A stretch of 64,000 bases of DNA, taken from NCBI GenBank assembly GCA_045652835.1, contig JAZOLE010000129.1:1-64000 (forward strand), read 5' to 3'. Made by a program: the position numbers and the translations under genes. Shown here piece by piece: positions 8,877-16,669 of this stretch. The stretch is from SVQP01 sp045652835. Lineage in GTDB: Bacteria > Bacillota > Clostridia > Oscillospirales > CAG-272. The notes beneath the pieces are model-generated. The model was given only the letters and a program-made list of their open reading frames with translations, was not told the origin of the DNA and made no database searches. Numbering within the stretch: position 1 is the stretch's first letter; every line of letters begins with the position of its first letter.

Positions 8877-9518
8877 TTACTCTCCGATTTCATGATAGTC
8901 GTATCTCTCGCCCGTCTTTTCAGGCTCGCATTTTCCGTTGCTGATCTCCGAGATGCGTCGCCAAAGCGGTTCGCGATGCTCGTCCCTGACCGCAAAGCGT
9001 ATGGTCACGCAATCCGCGTAATCCACCTCGTCCACCAAAGCGCCCATCTTGGGCAGCAGCAGATTGAACTTCTGGTAATCCGAGTACGAGCATACCATGC
9101 TGTACTCACCATACTTAAAATACGTAATAATATGCGCAGCATCCAGCGCAATACGCGCTGCGTGCGAATACGCGCGCACAAGTCCTCCTGCACCAAGCAA
9201 AACACCGCCAAAATAGCGCGTGACCACCACAACCATGTCGGTAGCCCCCGATTTGCGCATGCATTCCAGCACAGGCACGCCTGCAGTTCCCTGCGGCTCA
9301 CCGTCATCGCTGTATCTTGCCACAATGCCGCCACTCAGCAAATACGCCCATACGTTATGCGTGGCATCCGAATACTCGCGCTGCTTTTGCTTGACAAAGG
9401 CAGTCGCCTCTTCCTCGGACCTGATGGGCGCGGCATGCCCGATAAAGATCGAGCCGCGCTCTTCAAATTCTGCCGACGCCACCTTTTCCAGCGTCATGTA
9501 AAGCTGCTCGTTTGCCAT
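8877..9518 (-). CDS. YigZ/IMPACT family protein (UPF0029)
   Basis: A 213-residue member of the YigZ/IMPACT family. The N-terminal UPF0029 domain shows RGSIFIGHAAPI, THNVWAYLL, RYSDDGEPQGTAGVPVL and RYFGGVLLGAGGLVRAY, all diagnostic. The C-terminal ~70 residues are the DUF1949 ferredoxin-like domain. Family members are thought to act around translation or ribosomes; no enzymatic activity is established. It is the last gene of a compact leftward operon (Nudix, hflX, Nudix, yigZ) and starts 2 bp after the Nudix stop codon. Confidence 0.92.
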   Translation of the reverse strand: MANEQLYMTLEKVASAEFEERGSIFIGHAAPIRSEEEATAFVKQKQREYSDATHNVWAYLLSGGIVARYSDDGEPQGTAGVPVLECMRKSGATDMVVVVTRYFGGVLLGAGGLVRAYSHAARIALDAAHIITYFKYGEYSMVCSYSDYQKFNLLLPKMGALVDEVDYADCVTIRFAVRDEHREPLWRRISEISNGKCEPEKTGERYDYHEIGE

Positions 9519-9520
9519 GC

Positions 9521-10039
9521 TTATCCCCTATCCAGACCTAACGCATCATAGATCGCGTCACGCACTACACCGTAGCGGAATGCCACGGGCTGCGCAATGC
9601 CGTCGGTGTGCATCAGTTCCTCAAAACGCTTGATGGTGGTAAATCTCGCAGCTACCGTCTCGCCCTGTTGCAGCACAACCGCAGAGGCAGGCAATCCCGT
9701 TCTGTACAGATAGCACTCCACAAACGCAGACGGCTCACGGATCACGCGCAACAGCTGCAGATCCTCTTTTTTGGCTTTCAGCCCTGTTTCTTCCTTTAAT
9801 TCACGTACCGCAGCCTCAATACCGCACTCGCCAGCAAGTGCGCCGCCTGCCGTGATCTCCCAAACGTTCGGGAAATTGGGTTTCTCGGGTGCACGCAGGG
9901 TCAAAAGGATCTCGCCCTTATCATTGACTGTAAAAATACTGACAGACAACACGTAGCAGCCCTCGGGAATGCTCTCACCACGCACGATGGGCGTGGCGAG
10001 ATTATTGCCTTTAGCGTCAAAAATATCTCTTTTTTCCAT
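9521..10039 (-). CDS. Nudix hydrolase
   Basis: A 172-residue Nudix protein. The Nudix box runs GGALAGECGIEAAVRELKEE-TGL and matches GX5EX7REUXEEXGU, which coordinates the metal that cleaves nucleoside-diphosphate-X bonds. The N-terminal VLSVSIFTVNDKGEILLTLRAPEK supplies the first strands. The substrate cannot be inferred. It lies 3 bp after hflX and 2 bp before yigZ, so it is co-transcribed with translation-related genes. Confidence 0.9.
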   Translation of the reverse strand: MEKRDIFDAKGNNLATPIVRGESIPEGCYVLSVSIFTVNDKGEILLTLRAPEKPNFPNVWEITAGGALAGECGIEAAVRELKEETGLKAKKEDLQLLRVIREPSAFVECYLYRTGLPASAVVLQQGETVAARFTTIKRFEELMHTDGIAQPVAFRYGVVRDAIYDALGLDRG

Positions 10040-10042
10040 AGA

Positions 10043-11356
10043 TCAAATCTCCCAATCAGGCTTTTTGACCTTGCTTGCATCGGGATCAAACTCGCGCAGC
10101 ATACCGCGCACCTTGGCGTCCACAACCGCGGTCACTCGGACAGCATCCGCGCCGTACTCCACGTCCTCCACCGTTGCCATACGGTAAAGCGTGTTGAGCG
10201 CCCCCTGCTTGGCATTGGGAATCACAAAGGTCACGCGTGCCTTGCCTGCGTGGATCATGCTCTCCAGCATTTCGGCAAACTGCTCGTATCCCTGACCCGT
10301 CAGCGCAGAAATGTGCGTCTGATGCTCGGCATCTCTGCCGCTTACGCGAGGCAGCGTACCCATGACCAGATCGCACTTATTGAACACGTAAAGCGTAGGC
10401 TTGCCTGCAGCACCCAGCTCACAAAGCACCTGCTCGGTCACCTCAAGCTTTTGCTCGTGCTCGGGGTCGGACGCGTCAATGACAATAACCAGAATATCCG
10501 CATACACCGCCTCGTCCAGCGTGGAACGGAATGCCTTGATCAGATGGTGGGGCAGCTTACGGATAAAGCCGACCGTATCGGTCAGGAGAATACTCTCGCC
10601 GCCGGGCAGCTCGAATTTTCTTGTGGTAGGGTCAAGCGTGGCAAACAGCTTGTCCTCGGCTAAGATACCTGCATCGGTCATGCGGTTGAGCAGCGTAGAC
10701 TTGCCTGCGTTGGTATATCCCACAATGGCAACCTTGGGCAGACCGCTCTTATCGCGCGAGGCGCGCATGGTCATGCGGTTCTTTTCCATTTCGCTTAGCT
10801 GCGCCTCCAGCGCGGTAATACGGCGCTGAATGTGTCGGCGGGCGCTTTCCAGCTTGGACTCACCCGGTCCGCGCGTACCGATACCACCGCCCAGTCGCGA
10901 GAGCTGCGTGCCCTTACCGATCAATCTCGGTGCGGTATAGCGCAGCTGCGCCAGCTCGACCTGCAGCTTTCCCTCACCCGTCACAGCATGGCGGGCAAAA
11001 ATATCCAAAATCAACATCGAACGGTCAATAACGCGCACGTCATGACCGATATCGTCCTCTAAATTTCTGATCTGCGCAGGCGAGAGATCCTCGTCCGTGA
11101 TGACCAGGTCAATATCGTTATTTTCGCACAGCTCCGAGATCTCGCGCACCTTACCCGAGCCAATCAGCGTACGGGGGTCGGGCGTATCCTTGCTTTGCAC
11201 CACGCGCACGATCGCCACGCCGCCTGCGGTATCCAGCAGTCTCTCCAGCTCGTCAAGTCCGGACTCAACGGTCTGCGCATCAGCCTCGCGCGTCACAATG
11301 CCCACAAGCAATGCGCGCGTTTTAGCCTCAATTTCCTTGTTTTGCAAGCTTTGCAT
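10043..11356 (-). CDS. hflX: GTPase HflX
   Basis: A 437-residue ribosome-associated GTPase. The N-terminal HflX domain (about 1-190) contains DLVITDEDLSPAQIRNLE and the Gly-rich GGGIGTRGPGESKLE linker. The G domain has Walker A GYTNAGKST (213-221), switch II DTVGF, and the NKCD motif in VFNKCDL. In other bacteria HflX splits stalled or heat-damaged 70S ribosomes. Its start overlaps the end of the upstream Nudix gene by 29 bp, suggesting translational coupling; GGAG lies about 12 bases before the ATG. Confidence 0.95.
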   Translation of the reverse strand: MQSLQNKEIEAKTRALLVGIVTREADAQTVESGLDELERLLDTAGGVAIVRVVQSKDTPDPRTLIGSGKVREISELCENNDIDLVITDEDLSPAQIRNLEDDIGHDVRVIDRSMLILDIFARHAVTGEGKLQVELAQLRYTAPRLIGKGTQLSRLGGGIGTRGPGESKLESARRHIQRRITALEAQLSEMEKNRMTMRASRDKSGLPKVAIVGYTNAGKSTLLNRMTDAGILAEDKLFATLDPTTRKFELPGGESILLTDTVGFIRKLPHHLIKAFRSTLDEAVYADILVIVIDASDPEHEQKLEVTEQVLCELGAAGKPTLYVFNKCDLVMGTLPRVSGRDAEHQTHISALTGQGYEQFAEMLESMIHAGKARVTFVIPNAKQGALNTLYRMATVEDVEYGADAVRVTAVVDAKVRGMLREFDPDASKVKKPDWEI

Positions 11357-11891
11357 TCTGTCTTCTTCTCCTTCTTTTGGCAGCCTTGTTGGTCACGTGC
11401 ACGTAACGCTGCATGCAGGAAAGATACTCCTCGTTGACCTTGGAGTTTCTTCCGCCAAAGCGTGAAAGCACCTCTCTGCCGCTGATCCAGCAAACCTGCT
11501 CCACCTCTTCGGTCTGCAGCACCATGTCCTCGATCTCGGTGTCGGTATACACCAGATACACGTCCACGATCTTATGGCCGTTATAGGTACGCACGCAGCT
11601 GCGGATCTGCTCCTGTGTCAGCTCCAGCCCCAGCTCCTCACGCACCTCGCGACGCATGCCGCCCTCGCTATCCTCGCCTGCCTGCACCACGCCCATGGTC
11701 ACACACCAAGCGCCCGGCAGCACCCTTTTGGTTGCGGCGCGCTTTTGAATGAGAAAGCCGTGATCTCTGTGATAAATAAAGGCATGCACCACCATAGTGT
11801 ACTCATCGTCGGCAAGGCGATAACGGCGGCCTCGCTCCACGAGCTTGCCTGTCTTTTGCCCATCGTGGGTATAAACGTCCAGCATTTCCAT
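11328..11891 (-). CDS. Nudix hydrolase, IPP-isomerase-like
   Basis: A 187-residue Nudix protein of the isopentenyl-diphosphate-isomerase-like branch, beginning MEMLDVYTHDGQKTG. The Nudix box is GVVQAGEDSEGGMRREVREE-LGL. The C terminus is strongly basic (KAAKRRRRRQNAK), which is unusual and could bind nucleic acid or acidic phospholipid. The ATG at 11891 is preferred because AAGGA sits six bases upstream. It is the first gene of the operon and overlaps hflX. Confidence 0.88.
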   Translation of the reverse strand: MEMLDVYTHDGQKTGKLVERGRRYRLADDEYTMVVHAFIYHRDHGFLIQKRAATKRVLPGAWCVTMGVVQAGEDSEGGMRREVREELGLELTQEQIRSCVRTYNGHKIVDVYLVYTDTEIEDMVLQTEEVEQVCWISGREVLSRFGGRNSKVNEEYLSCMQRYVHVTNKAAKRRRRRQNAKLAKQGN

Positions 11892-11953
11892 ATCTGTCCT
11901 TCTTTCTCCTCGGCTCCGAAACATATCGTGCCTTGGCGCGAGATAAATGAAAA

Positions 11954-11990
11954 CAGGCAGACTCCGCCATAACGCGTAGAGTCTGCCCGT
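11954..11990 (-). terminator. rpmE terminator
   Basis: GGCAGACTC paired with GAGTCTGCC, followed on the minus strand by a T-rich tract. Confidence 0.75.
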
Positions 11991-12011
11991 TTATCATCAA
12001 TTGTCGTAAGA

Positions 12012-12221
12012 TTACTTTCTGGAAGCTTCCAGTCTCTTCTTGAACTTGTCAAGACGGCCGCCAGCATCAACGAACTTCTGCTTACCGGTGAAGAAGGGGT
12101 GGCACTTGGAGCAAATTTCAACTCTCATTTCGCTGCCCTTGGTGGAACGGGTAACAACAGTTTCGCCGCAAGCGCACTTAACGACACACTCTACGTAATT
12201 GGGATGGATTCCGCTTTTCAT
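12012..12221 (-). CDS. rpmE: 50S ribosomal protein L31, zinc-binding form
   Basis: A 69-residue L31. Two cysteine pairs, KCACG (around 16-18) and CSKCHPFFTG (around 37-40), mark the zinc-containing C+ form, which stores zinc and can be swapped for a C- paralogue in zinc starvation. It has its own perfect sigma-A promoter, a ~55-base leader and its own terminator. The leader contains a small CGATGT/ACATCG hairpin (12247-12266) that could serve autoregulation; this is inference. Confidence 0.96.
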   Translation of the reverse strand: MKSGIHPNYVECVVKCACGETVVTRSTKGSEMRVEICSKCHPFFTGKQKFVDAGGRLDKFKKRLEASRK

Positions 12222-12282
12222 TTTTCAATACCTCGCATAAATTTTCTCGATGTTCTTTGACATCGGATTCACAAGCGGAGAT

Positions 12283-12311
12283 ATTATAACATATATTATG
12301 CCCATTGTCAA
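12283..12311 (-). promoter_or_regulatory. rpmE sigma-A promoter
   Basis: Perfect TTGACA (12306-12311), 17 bp, TATAAT (12283-12288) on the minus strand. Confidence 0.85.
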
Positions 12312-12378
12312 GGACTTTTTGAAATTTTTTTGAATTACTTGATTTTTCAAAATTTTTGAAACTATTTTTGGGAAATGC

Positions 12379-12403
12379 GAAACCTTTTTGCAAAAAAACC
12401 GAC
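12379..12403 (+). promoter_or_regulatory. ECF-sigma-like promoter before a small membrane-protein gene
   Basis: GAAAC (12379-12383), 16 bp, CGAC (12400-12403) then TATATTTT. The spacer CTTTTTGCAAAAAAAC is nearly the same as that of the site at 41716-41740. It fits the AAC-N16-CGTC pattern of extracytoplasmic-function sigma factors. Confidence 0.5.
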
Positions 12404-12437
12404 TATATTTTTGAAGAACAAAAAACGGAGGCATTTT

Positions 12438-12830
12438 ATGAAAAAGATTTTTGGATTGATCGCAACCCTGACAGCCCTGATCCTGGAGATTCTGCCGTAC
12501 GGCGCAGTATGTAACTTTATGACCCCTCCGGGTGAGCCGCCCTTACGCCTGACCTACTCGTATTTTTCGCTCACGCCCTTCGGCTACGCCAATTTTGCAC
12601 CCTTTATCGTGGCACTTCTGACCTGTGTACTATTGGTATTGATCATCGTGTACGCCTTTGTCGGGCAGCGTATGCGTATGCCCGTGTTATGCGTCTCGGC
12701 TGCTGCCACGCTGCTCTCACTTGCTCCGTTGCTTTTGGGAATTTCGTATTTCTCGCTCGTCGGGCTTTTGATCACGCTGAGCTTACTCTGCACGACTGCT
12801 TTGACGGTATTGCTTCGGGAAAGCGCATGA
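12438..12830 (+). CDS. Small four-helix membrane protein, unknown function
   Basis: A 130-residue hydrophobic protein with about four transmembrane segments: residues 5-28 (possibly a signal anchor), 50-75, 83-100 and 103-125. No family is recognised. ACGGAGG lies about seven bases before the ATG at 12438; an upstream in-frame start would fall inside the promoter. The upstream ECF-like element suggests envelope-stress control. The gene is not in an operon. Confidence 0.7.
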   Translation: MKKIFGLIATLTALILEILPYGAVCNFMTPPGEPPLRLTYSYFSLTPFGYANFAPFIVALLTCVLLVLIIVYAFVGQRMRMPVLCVSAAATLLSLAPLLLGISYFSLVGLLITLSLLCTTALTVLLRESA

Positions 12831-12967
12831 AAACCGAAGCTTCCGTTCACGGTTGACATACATGACAGATATTGTAAGCGCGGAATTTTAGCAAGATAAA
12901 TCAATACAACAAGGCGATACCCGATCGGGTATCCCCTTTTGGGGTGACGTGGTTTACGTTGAGGTAA

Positions 12968-13124
12968 TTCGCTCCGTTCTTTTTGGCACCGCGGGCGCAA
13001 AGAAGAACGTATTTGCTGCGCAAATCAAACGCCGAGATATTTCGCTCGTTGCGACGAGCGAGGAGGGCTGCGCGCCCTCCACTGCGCCGCCTTTTGAAAA
13101 AGGCGGGCGAAAACTTTTCATCAG
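12968..13124 (-). repeat. Structured dispersed repeat, copy C
   Basis: Minus-strand copy. Stems: GCC/GGC-rich first hairpin, GGAGGGC paired with GCCCTCC, TCGCTCGT-CGCA-ACGAGCGA, and a GTTCTT..AAGAAC terminal stem. It ends 3 bp from the sigE stop codon, so it forms the 3' flank of the spoIIGA-sigE transcript. The rest of the 12831-13126 gap shows only a small CGGGTATCC..GGGGTG hairpin near 12920-12945. Confidence 0.82.
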
Positions 13125-13126
13125 AT

Positions 13127-13828
13127 TTACGCGTGCGTCATTTGTTCTCGCAATTCGTTGATGATCTTTTTCTCGAGTCTTGAAATGTACGATTGTGAAA
13201 TTCCCAGATAGGTTGCGACCTCCTTTTGCGTCATTTCCTGTCTGCCCGAAAGTCCGTAGCGCAGCTCGATAATCAGCCGCTCGCGCTCGTCCAACGACGC
13301 CACCGCACGCCGCACCGCCTCGCGCTCCTCGCGCTGTTCGATTTCATACAGCACGCCCTCCTCTTCGCTGCCCAAAATATCCGAAAGCAGCAGCTCGTTA
13401 CCGTCAAAGTCCACGTTGAGCGGCTCATCCAAGGAGACCTCACCGCCCTTGCCCGATTGCTTACGCAAATGCATCAAAATCTCGTTTTCGATGCAGCGCG
13501 AGGCGTATGTGGCAAGCTTGATATTCTTATCCGAGCGAAACGTGCCCACTGCCTTGCATAGCCCGATGGTACCGATCGAGATCAAATCCTCAATCCCCGT
13601 ACCCGTACCCTCAAACTTCTTGGCAATATACACCACCAAGCGCAAATTGTGCTCGATCAGCGCCACGCGCGCGTCCGCATCCCCTGCCTCCAGCGCTTCG
13701 ATCATCTCAGCCTCACGCTCGGGCGTATAGGGAGCAGGCAGCAGCTCGGGTCCGTTTATGTAGAATACGCCGTTCTTTTTTGCCAGCTTTTGCTTCATAC
13801 GAAGAAGCAGAGCCTTGATTTTGTTCAT
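13127..13828 (-). CDS. sigE: RNA polymerase sporulation sigma factor SigE
   Basis: A 233-residue sigma factor. It has a short N-terminal pro-like segment (MNKIKALLLRMKQKLAKK) ahead of YINGPELLPAPYTPEREAEMI, then region 2 (NLRLVVYIAKKFEGTGTGIE, IKLATYASRCIENEILMHLR) and region 4 HTH (TQKEVATYLGISQSYISRLEKK). This is the mother-cell sporulation sigma factor, made as pro-SigE and cut by SpoIIGA. The start at 13828 has GGAGG five bases upstream; a large upstream in-frame extension only runs antisense through spoIIGA. SpoIIGA ends 11 bp before it. Confidence 0.95.
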   Translation of the reverse strand: MNKIKALLLRMKQKLAKKNGVFYINGPELLPAPYTPEREAEMIEALEAGDADARVALIEHNLRLVVYIAKKFEGTGTGIEDLISIGTIGLCKAVGTFRSDKNIKLATYASRCIENEILMHLRKQSGKGGEVSLDEPLNVDFDGNELLLSDILGSEEEGVLYEIEQREEREAVRRAVASLDERERLIIELRYGLSGRQEMTQKEVATYLGISQSYISRLEKKIINELREQMTHA

Positions 13829-13839
13829 ATTAACCTCCA

Positions 13840-14697
13840 TTATTGTAACAGTGCTGCGGGCACGATTGCACGGTACTCCCCTGCCAGCGGTTGCCCCGAG
13901 GGCGCGATCAGCGCATGCACCGCGCGGCGCTTTCCGTCCTGCCCCGCAAGCAGCACCTCGTCCGGCATAAGCGCGACCGCCAAAGCGCTCCCCTGCGCGG
14001 TGTGCATGGGCACGATGCGCACGCGTTTTCCCTCGGGCAGCGCATCCAATCCTCTGCCATCGCTCTCCACCGCACGTCGCAGCGCATCGGGTAGCGCGGC
14101 AAGCCAAGTCTGCCTATCCGCCACAATGACGGGCGTGCCGCTGATCGGGTCACACAAAAGGTTTCCGCTGTCGCAAAGTCCATCCAGCTTACACGTCACT
14201 CCCTCCATGCGCACGTGCACGGTACAGGTGCGTACCGCGCTCTGCTTTGAAAACAATCGACCGCCAAACGCCGCTACCAGTGCAGCTGCAGCGGCAAGCG
14301 CCAAAAACATCCAAGCCGAAATGCCGTCACCGGGCATGTCGCCAAGCGGCAAATCCGCCCTGCCAAGCAAGTTGTACAGTGCGGTCATACCACCGCCCAT
14401 CAGCGCCGAAACGCCAAAATACGTGCCGCTCAGCAACAGTACCCTGCCCATGCGCACGCCCTTACCCGCTGCGCATAGCGCACACATGCCAAGGCACACG
14501 CCGATATCCACCGCCAAAGCAAGCCAAGCTTCCACCGAGAAAAACAGCGAGGCAACGCTATACACCCCTCCCACAGCGGCTGCAAGCAGCATGCGCCACC
14601 GAACGCGCGGCAGATGCAGCAGCTTGACACTCAGATACAGGCACAAAAAATCCATGCTGAAATTGACCAAAAACAACAAGTCCGCATATACGTCCAA
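13840..14697 (-). CDS. spoIIGA: SpoIIGA, pro-SigE processing aspartic protease
   Basis: A 285-residue membrane protease. Five hydrophobic segments occupy residues 1-145. The cytosolic domain carries the aspartic-protease motif CDSGNLLCDPISGTPV with the catalytic Asp at 176 (DSGN where B. subtilis has DTGN). It dimerises at the septum and activates pro-SigE. The start is a TTG at 14697 with GGAGGTGA about six bases upstream. A TATAAT-like -10 lies at 14717-14722 on the minus strand; no convincing Spo0A box was seen. Confidence 0.93.
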   Translation of the reverse strand: MDVYADLLFLVNFSMDFLCLYLSVKLLHLPRVRWRMLLAAAVGGVYSVASLFFSVEAWLALAVDIGVCLGMCALCAAGKGVRMGRVLLLSGTYFGVSALMGGGMTALYNLLGRADLPLGDMPGDGISAWMFLALAAAAALVAAFGGRLFSKQSAVRTCTVHVRMEGVTCKLDGLCDSGNLLCDPISGTPVIVADRQTWLAALPDALRRAVESDGRGLDALPEGKRVRIVPMHTAQGSALAVALMPDEVLLAGQDGKRRAVHALIAPSGQPLAGEYRAIVPAALLQ

Positions 14698-14795
14698 ATC
14701 CTCTCACCTCCGCCCCTATTATACGCCCCCGTCTGTGACGGATAAGGTCACATCGGGGAAAGTGCGCGAAAAAATAATAAATTTACAAAAAATGC

Positions 14796-14824
14796 GTGAC
14801 AGACGCACGCGTATATGATATAAT
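14796..14824 (+). promoter_or_regulatory. Sigma-A promoter of the lipoprotein-acyltransferase-GH operon
   Basis: GTGACA (14796-14801), 17 bp, TATAAT (14819-14824). Confidence 0.65.
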
Positions 14825-14859
14825 GGTAAAAAAGATGGCAAGAAACAGGAGAACGCTCT

Positions 14860-15429
14860 ATGAAATATACCGGATTGTTAGCAGCCGCCTTGGCGCTATT
14901 TTGCACACTGTGTGCCTGCGAAACACAAGACCCCAACACTCCCCAAGAAACCACCCAAGAATACAGCTCGACCGCAACGCAAAGCGGCTCGCAATATAAC
15001 AGCAGCTGGATAATCGGCATTTCCAAGACCGATGCTTGCAAGAACAAAGCAGTTGCGGATTGGATCGCACGCTGCTCCCAGCCCGAGCGAGATGACATTG
15101 GACATTACGTGCTGCATAACAAGGTAGAAAACAGCGACGGCACAACCACGCATCACCTGTTGCTTTACCGCTCTGCAACAGAAAAGGACGCAAAGGATTT
15201 TACGGTAGACTTTGCCATGAACGGCGAGATGCTGACCGTGACCCCCACCTACGCCTCCTCTGACACCTCGGTCTATGGCTATGACCTGATCTATTTGACG
15301 ATGACCACGCAAGGCAACCCTGAAATTTCGGTTGAGATGCTGGTGGACGGTGACTATCCCGGTGCGATCCAAACTACCACCGCCTCTGCCATCACCCCCG
15401 ACACCTTCGGAGCGCAAGCCAATGAGTAA
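14860..15429 (+). CDS. Lipoprotein, unknown function
   Basis: A 189-residue lipoprotein with a signal peptide and lipobox LCAC (Cys20), a Ser/Thr/Gln-rich linker (about 21-47) and a small soluble domain starting SSWIIGISKTDACKNKAVADWI. No family is recognised. The domain has mixed strands and two clustered acidic stretches. AGGAG precedes the ATG. Its stop codon overlaps the start of the acyltransferase-like gene by 8 bp, so the two are translationally coupled. Confidence 0.75.
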   Translation: MKYTGLLAAALALFCTLCACETQDPNTPQETTQEYSSTATQSGSQYNSSWIIGISKTDACKNKAVADWIARCSQPERDDIGHYVLHNKVENSDGTTTHHLLLYRSATEKDAKDFTVDFAMNGEMLTVTPTYASSDTSVYGYDLIYLTMTTQGNPEISVEMLVDGDYPGAIQTTTASAITPDTFGAQANE

Positions 15430-16633
15430 GCAGGTCGCTTCCCCCGAAAAAAGCACGCATTGCCTTGCAAAGCACAGCTTTACCTTTGGCGTCTATCGCC
15501 TGCTTGGCAAGCTTTACGCGCGCGCGTATCTCGGCTACCGCTCCAAAAGCGTACCGAGCACAGACAAAGCACCACAGCTCATTCTTTGCAACAGCCAGAC
15601 CCTGCAGGACGCGCTGCTTGTGCGCCTTGCATTCGATCATCCCGTATATTGCGTACAAACGCGCGCACAGCGTCGCGGACCGATCAGCATGCTGACCGAT
15701 CTGCTCACCGCTCCCATTTGGCAAAAGCCCTGCCTTGGCACTTGGTCAACTGCTGCCGTGCAGAAAATTAAGCAAGTACTGGGCGAGGGAGGCAGCGTAT
15801 GCCTGTTCCCCTGCGGTGATCCCGCATACAGCCATACGCCCAACCCCGTAAGCAAGCAGACAGTACCGCTCATTCGTGCGCTTGGCGTGCCCGTTGTGCT
15901 GTACACGCTGCACGGCGGCGTGGGTGCATTGCCCCGTTGGGGTGACGGCAGACGCAAAGGTCCCTTTATCGGTCGCCTTGAGCGCACGCTGACCCCCGAG
16001 GAATATGCAGGGATGAGTGATACCGAGCTGTACGCGCTGATCAATCGCACGCTTTCTGTCAATGACAAGCCCTTGGGGCTGACCTACGGTGGCAACCACC
16101 GCGCCGAGCGATTGGAAAGAGTGCTGTACGTTTGCCCGCGCTGCCGCGAGCATTCGGTGCTGTACTCCCAAGGCAATCACGTCAGCTGCCGCGGCTGCGG
16201 CATGACCGCCAATTATACGGAGGCGGGAAATCTGGTCTTTCTCAACTGCGAAACACCCATTTCCACGGTGGATGCGTGGATGGACTATCAGGTCTCCTGG
16301 CTGCAAAACCGCATTGACGGCTTTGCGGGCGAGATCTATACCGACGGCGGCGTGACCATTCACTCGCTTGACCGCACCCCTGCGGACGAGCCCTTGTTCG
16401 GCACGCTGATTATGACCCGCGAAAAGCTGCTTTTGCGCTTTGAGGACGGTGAGAGAGGCACGCGAACGGTTGGCTTTGCGCTGGATTCGGTTGCCGTGCT
16501 CAAGCCCTGCGGTAAAACCAAGCTTTCGCTTACCACGGCACAGGGCACTTGGGAAATTGCGGGAGCAGGCGGCTTTTGCGCCTACAAATACGCGCAGCTG
16601 TTCTCTGCTCTGCGCGGTCAATTCAAAAAATAA
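15422..16633 (+). CDS. Degenerate PlsC-type acyltransferase with C-terminal zinc ribbon
   Basis: A 403-residue protein. Residues ~45-225 follow the layout of 1-acylglycerol-3-phosphate acyltransferases, but the HX4D motif reads NSQTLQD (Ser for the catalytic His) and the FPEGT block reads FPCGDPAYS. Residues ~236-262 hold a CPRC...CRGC zinc ribbon, followed by a ~130-residue unknown domain. It may therefore be a pseudo-enzyme or use different chemistry. The start at 15422 is inside the lipoprotein gene, with GGAG upstream. It probably works at the membrane together with its lipoprotein neighbour. The acyltransferase resemblance is visible; the loss of activity is inferred. Confidence 0.65.
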   Translation: MSKQVASPEKSTHCLAKHSFTFGVYRLLGKLYARAYLGYRSKSVPSTDKAPQLILCNSQTLQDALLVRLAFDHPVYCVQTRAQRRGPISMLTDLLTAPIWQKPCLGTWSTAAVQKIKQVLGEGGSVCLFPCGDPAYSHTPNPVSKQTVPLIRALGVPVVLYTLHGGVGALPRWGDGRRKGPFIGRLERTLTPEEYAGMSDTELYALINRTLSVNDKPLGLTYGGNHRAERLERVLYVCPRCREHSVLYSQGNHVSCRGCGMTANYTEAGNLVFLNCETPISTVDAWMDYQVSWLQNRIDGFAGEIYTDGGVTIHSLDRTPADEPLFGTLIMTREKLLLRFEDGERGTRTVGFALDSVAVLKPCGKTKLSLTTAQGTWEIAGAGGFCAYKYAQLFSALRGQFKK

Positions 16634-16669
16634 GCACCCCACGAAACTAAAAAACGCGAGGTATTGATT

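Noticed and set aside
13829..14107. Longer N terminus for SigE reaching 14107
   Set aside because: The extension is out of frame with spoIIGA, which occupies the same strand, and is Arg/Ala-rich nonsense; GGAGG sits right before 13828.
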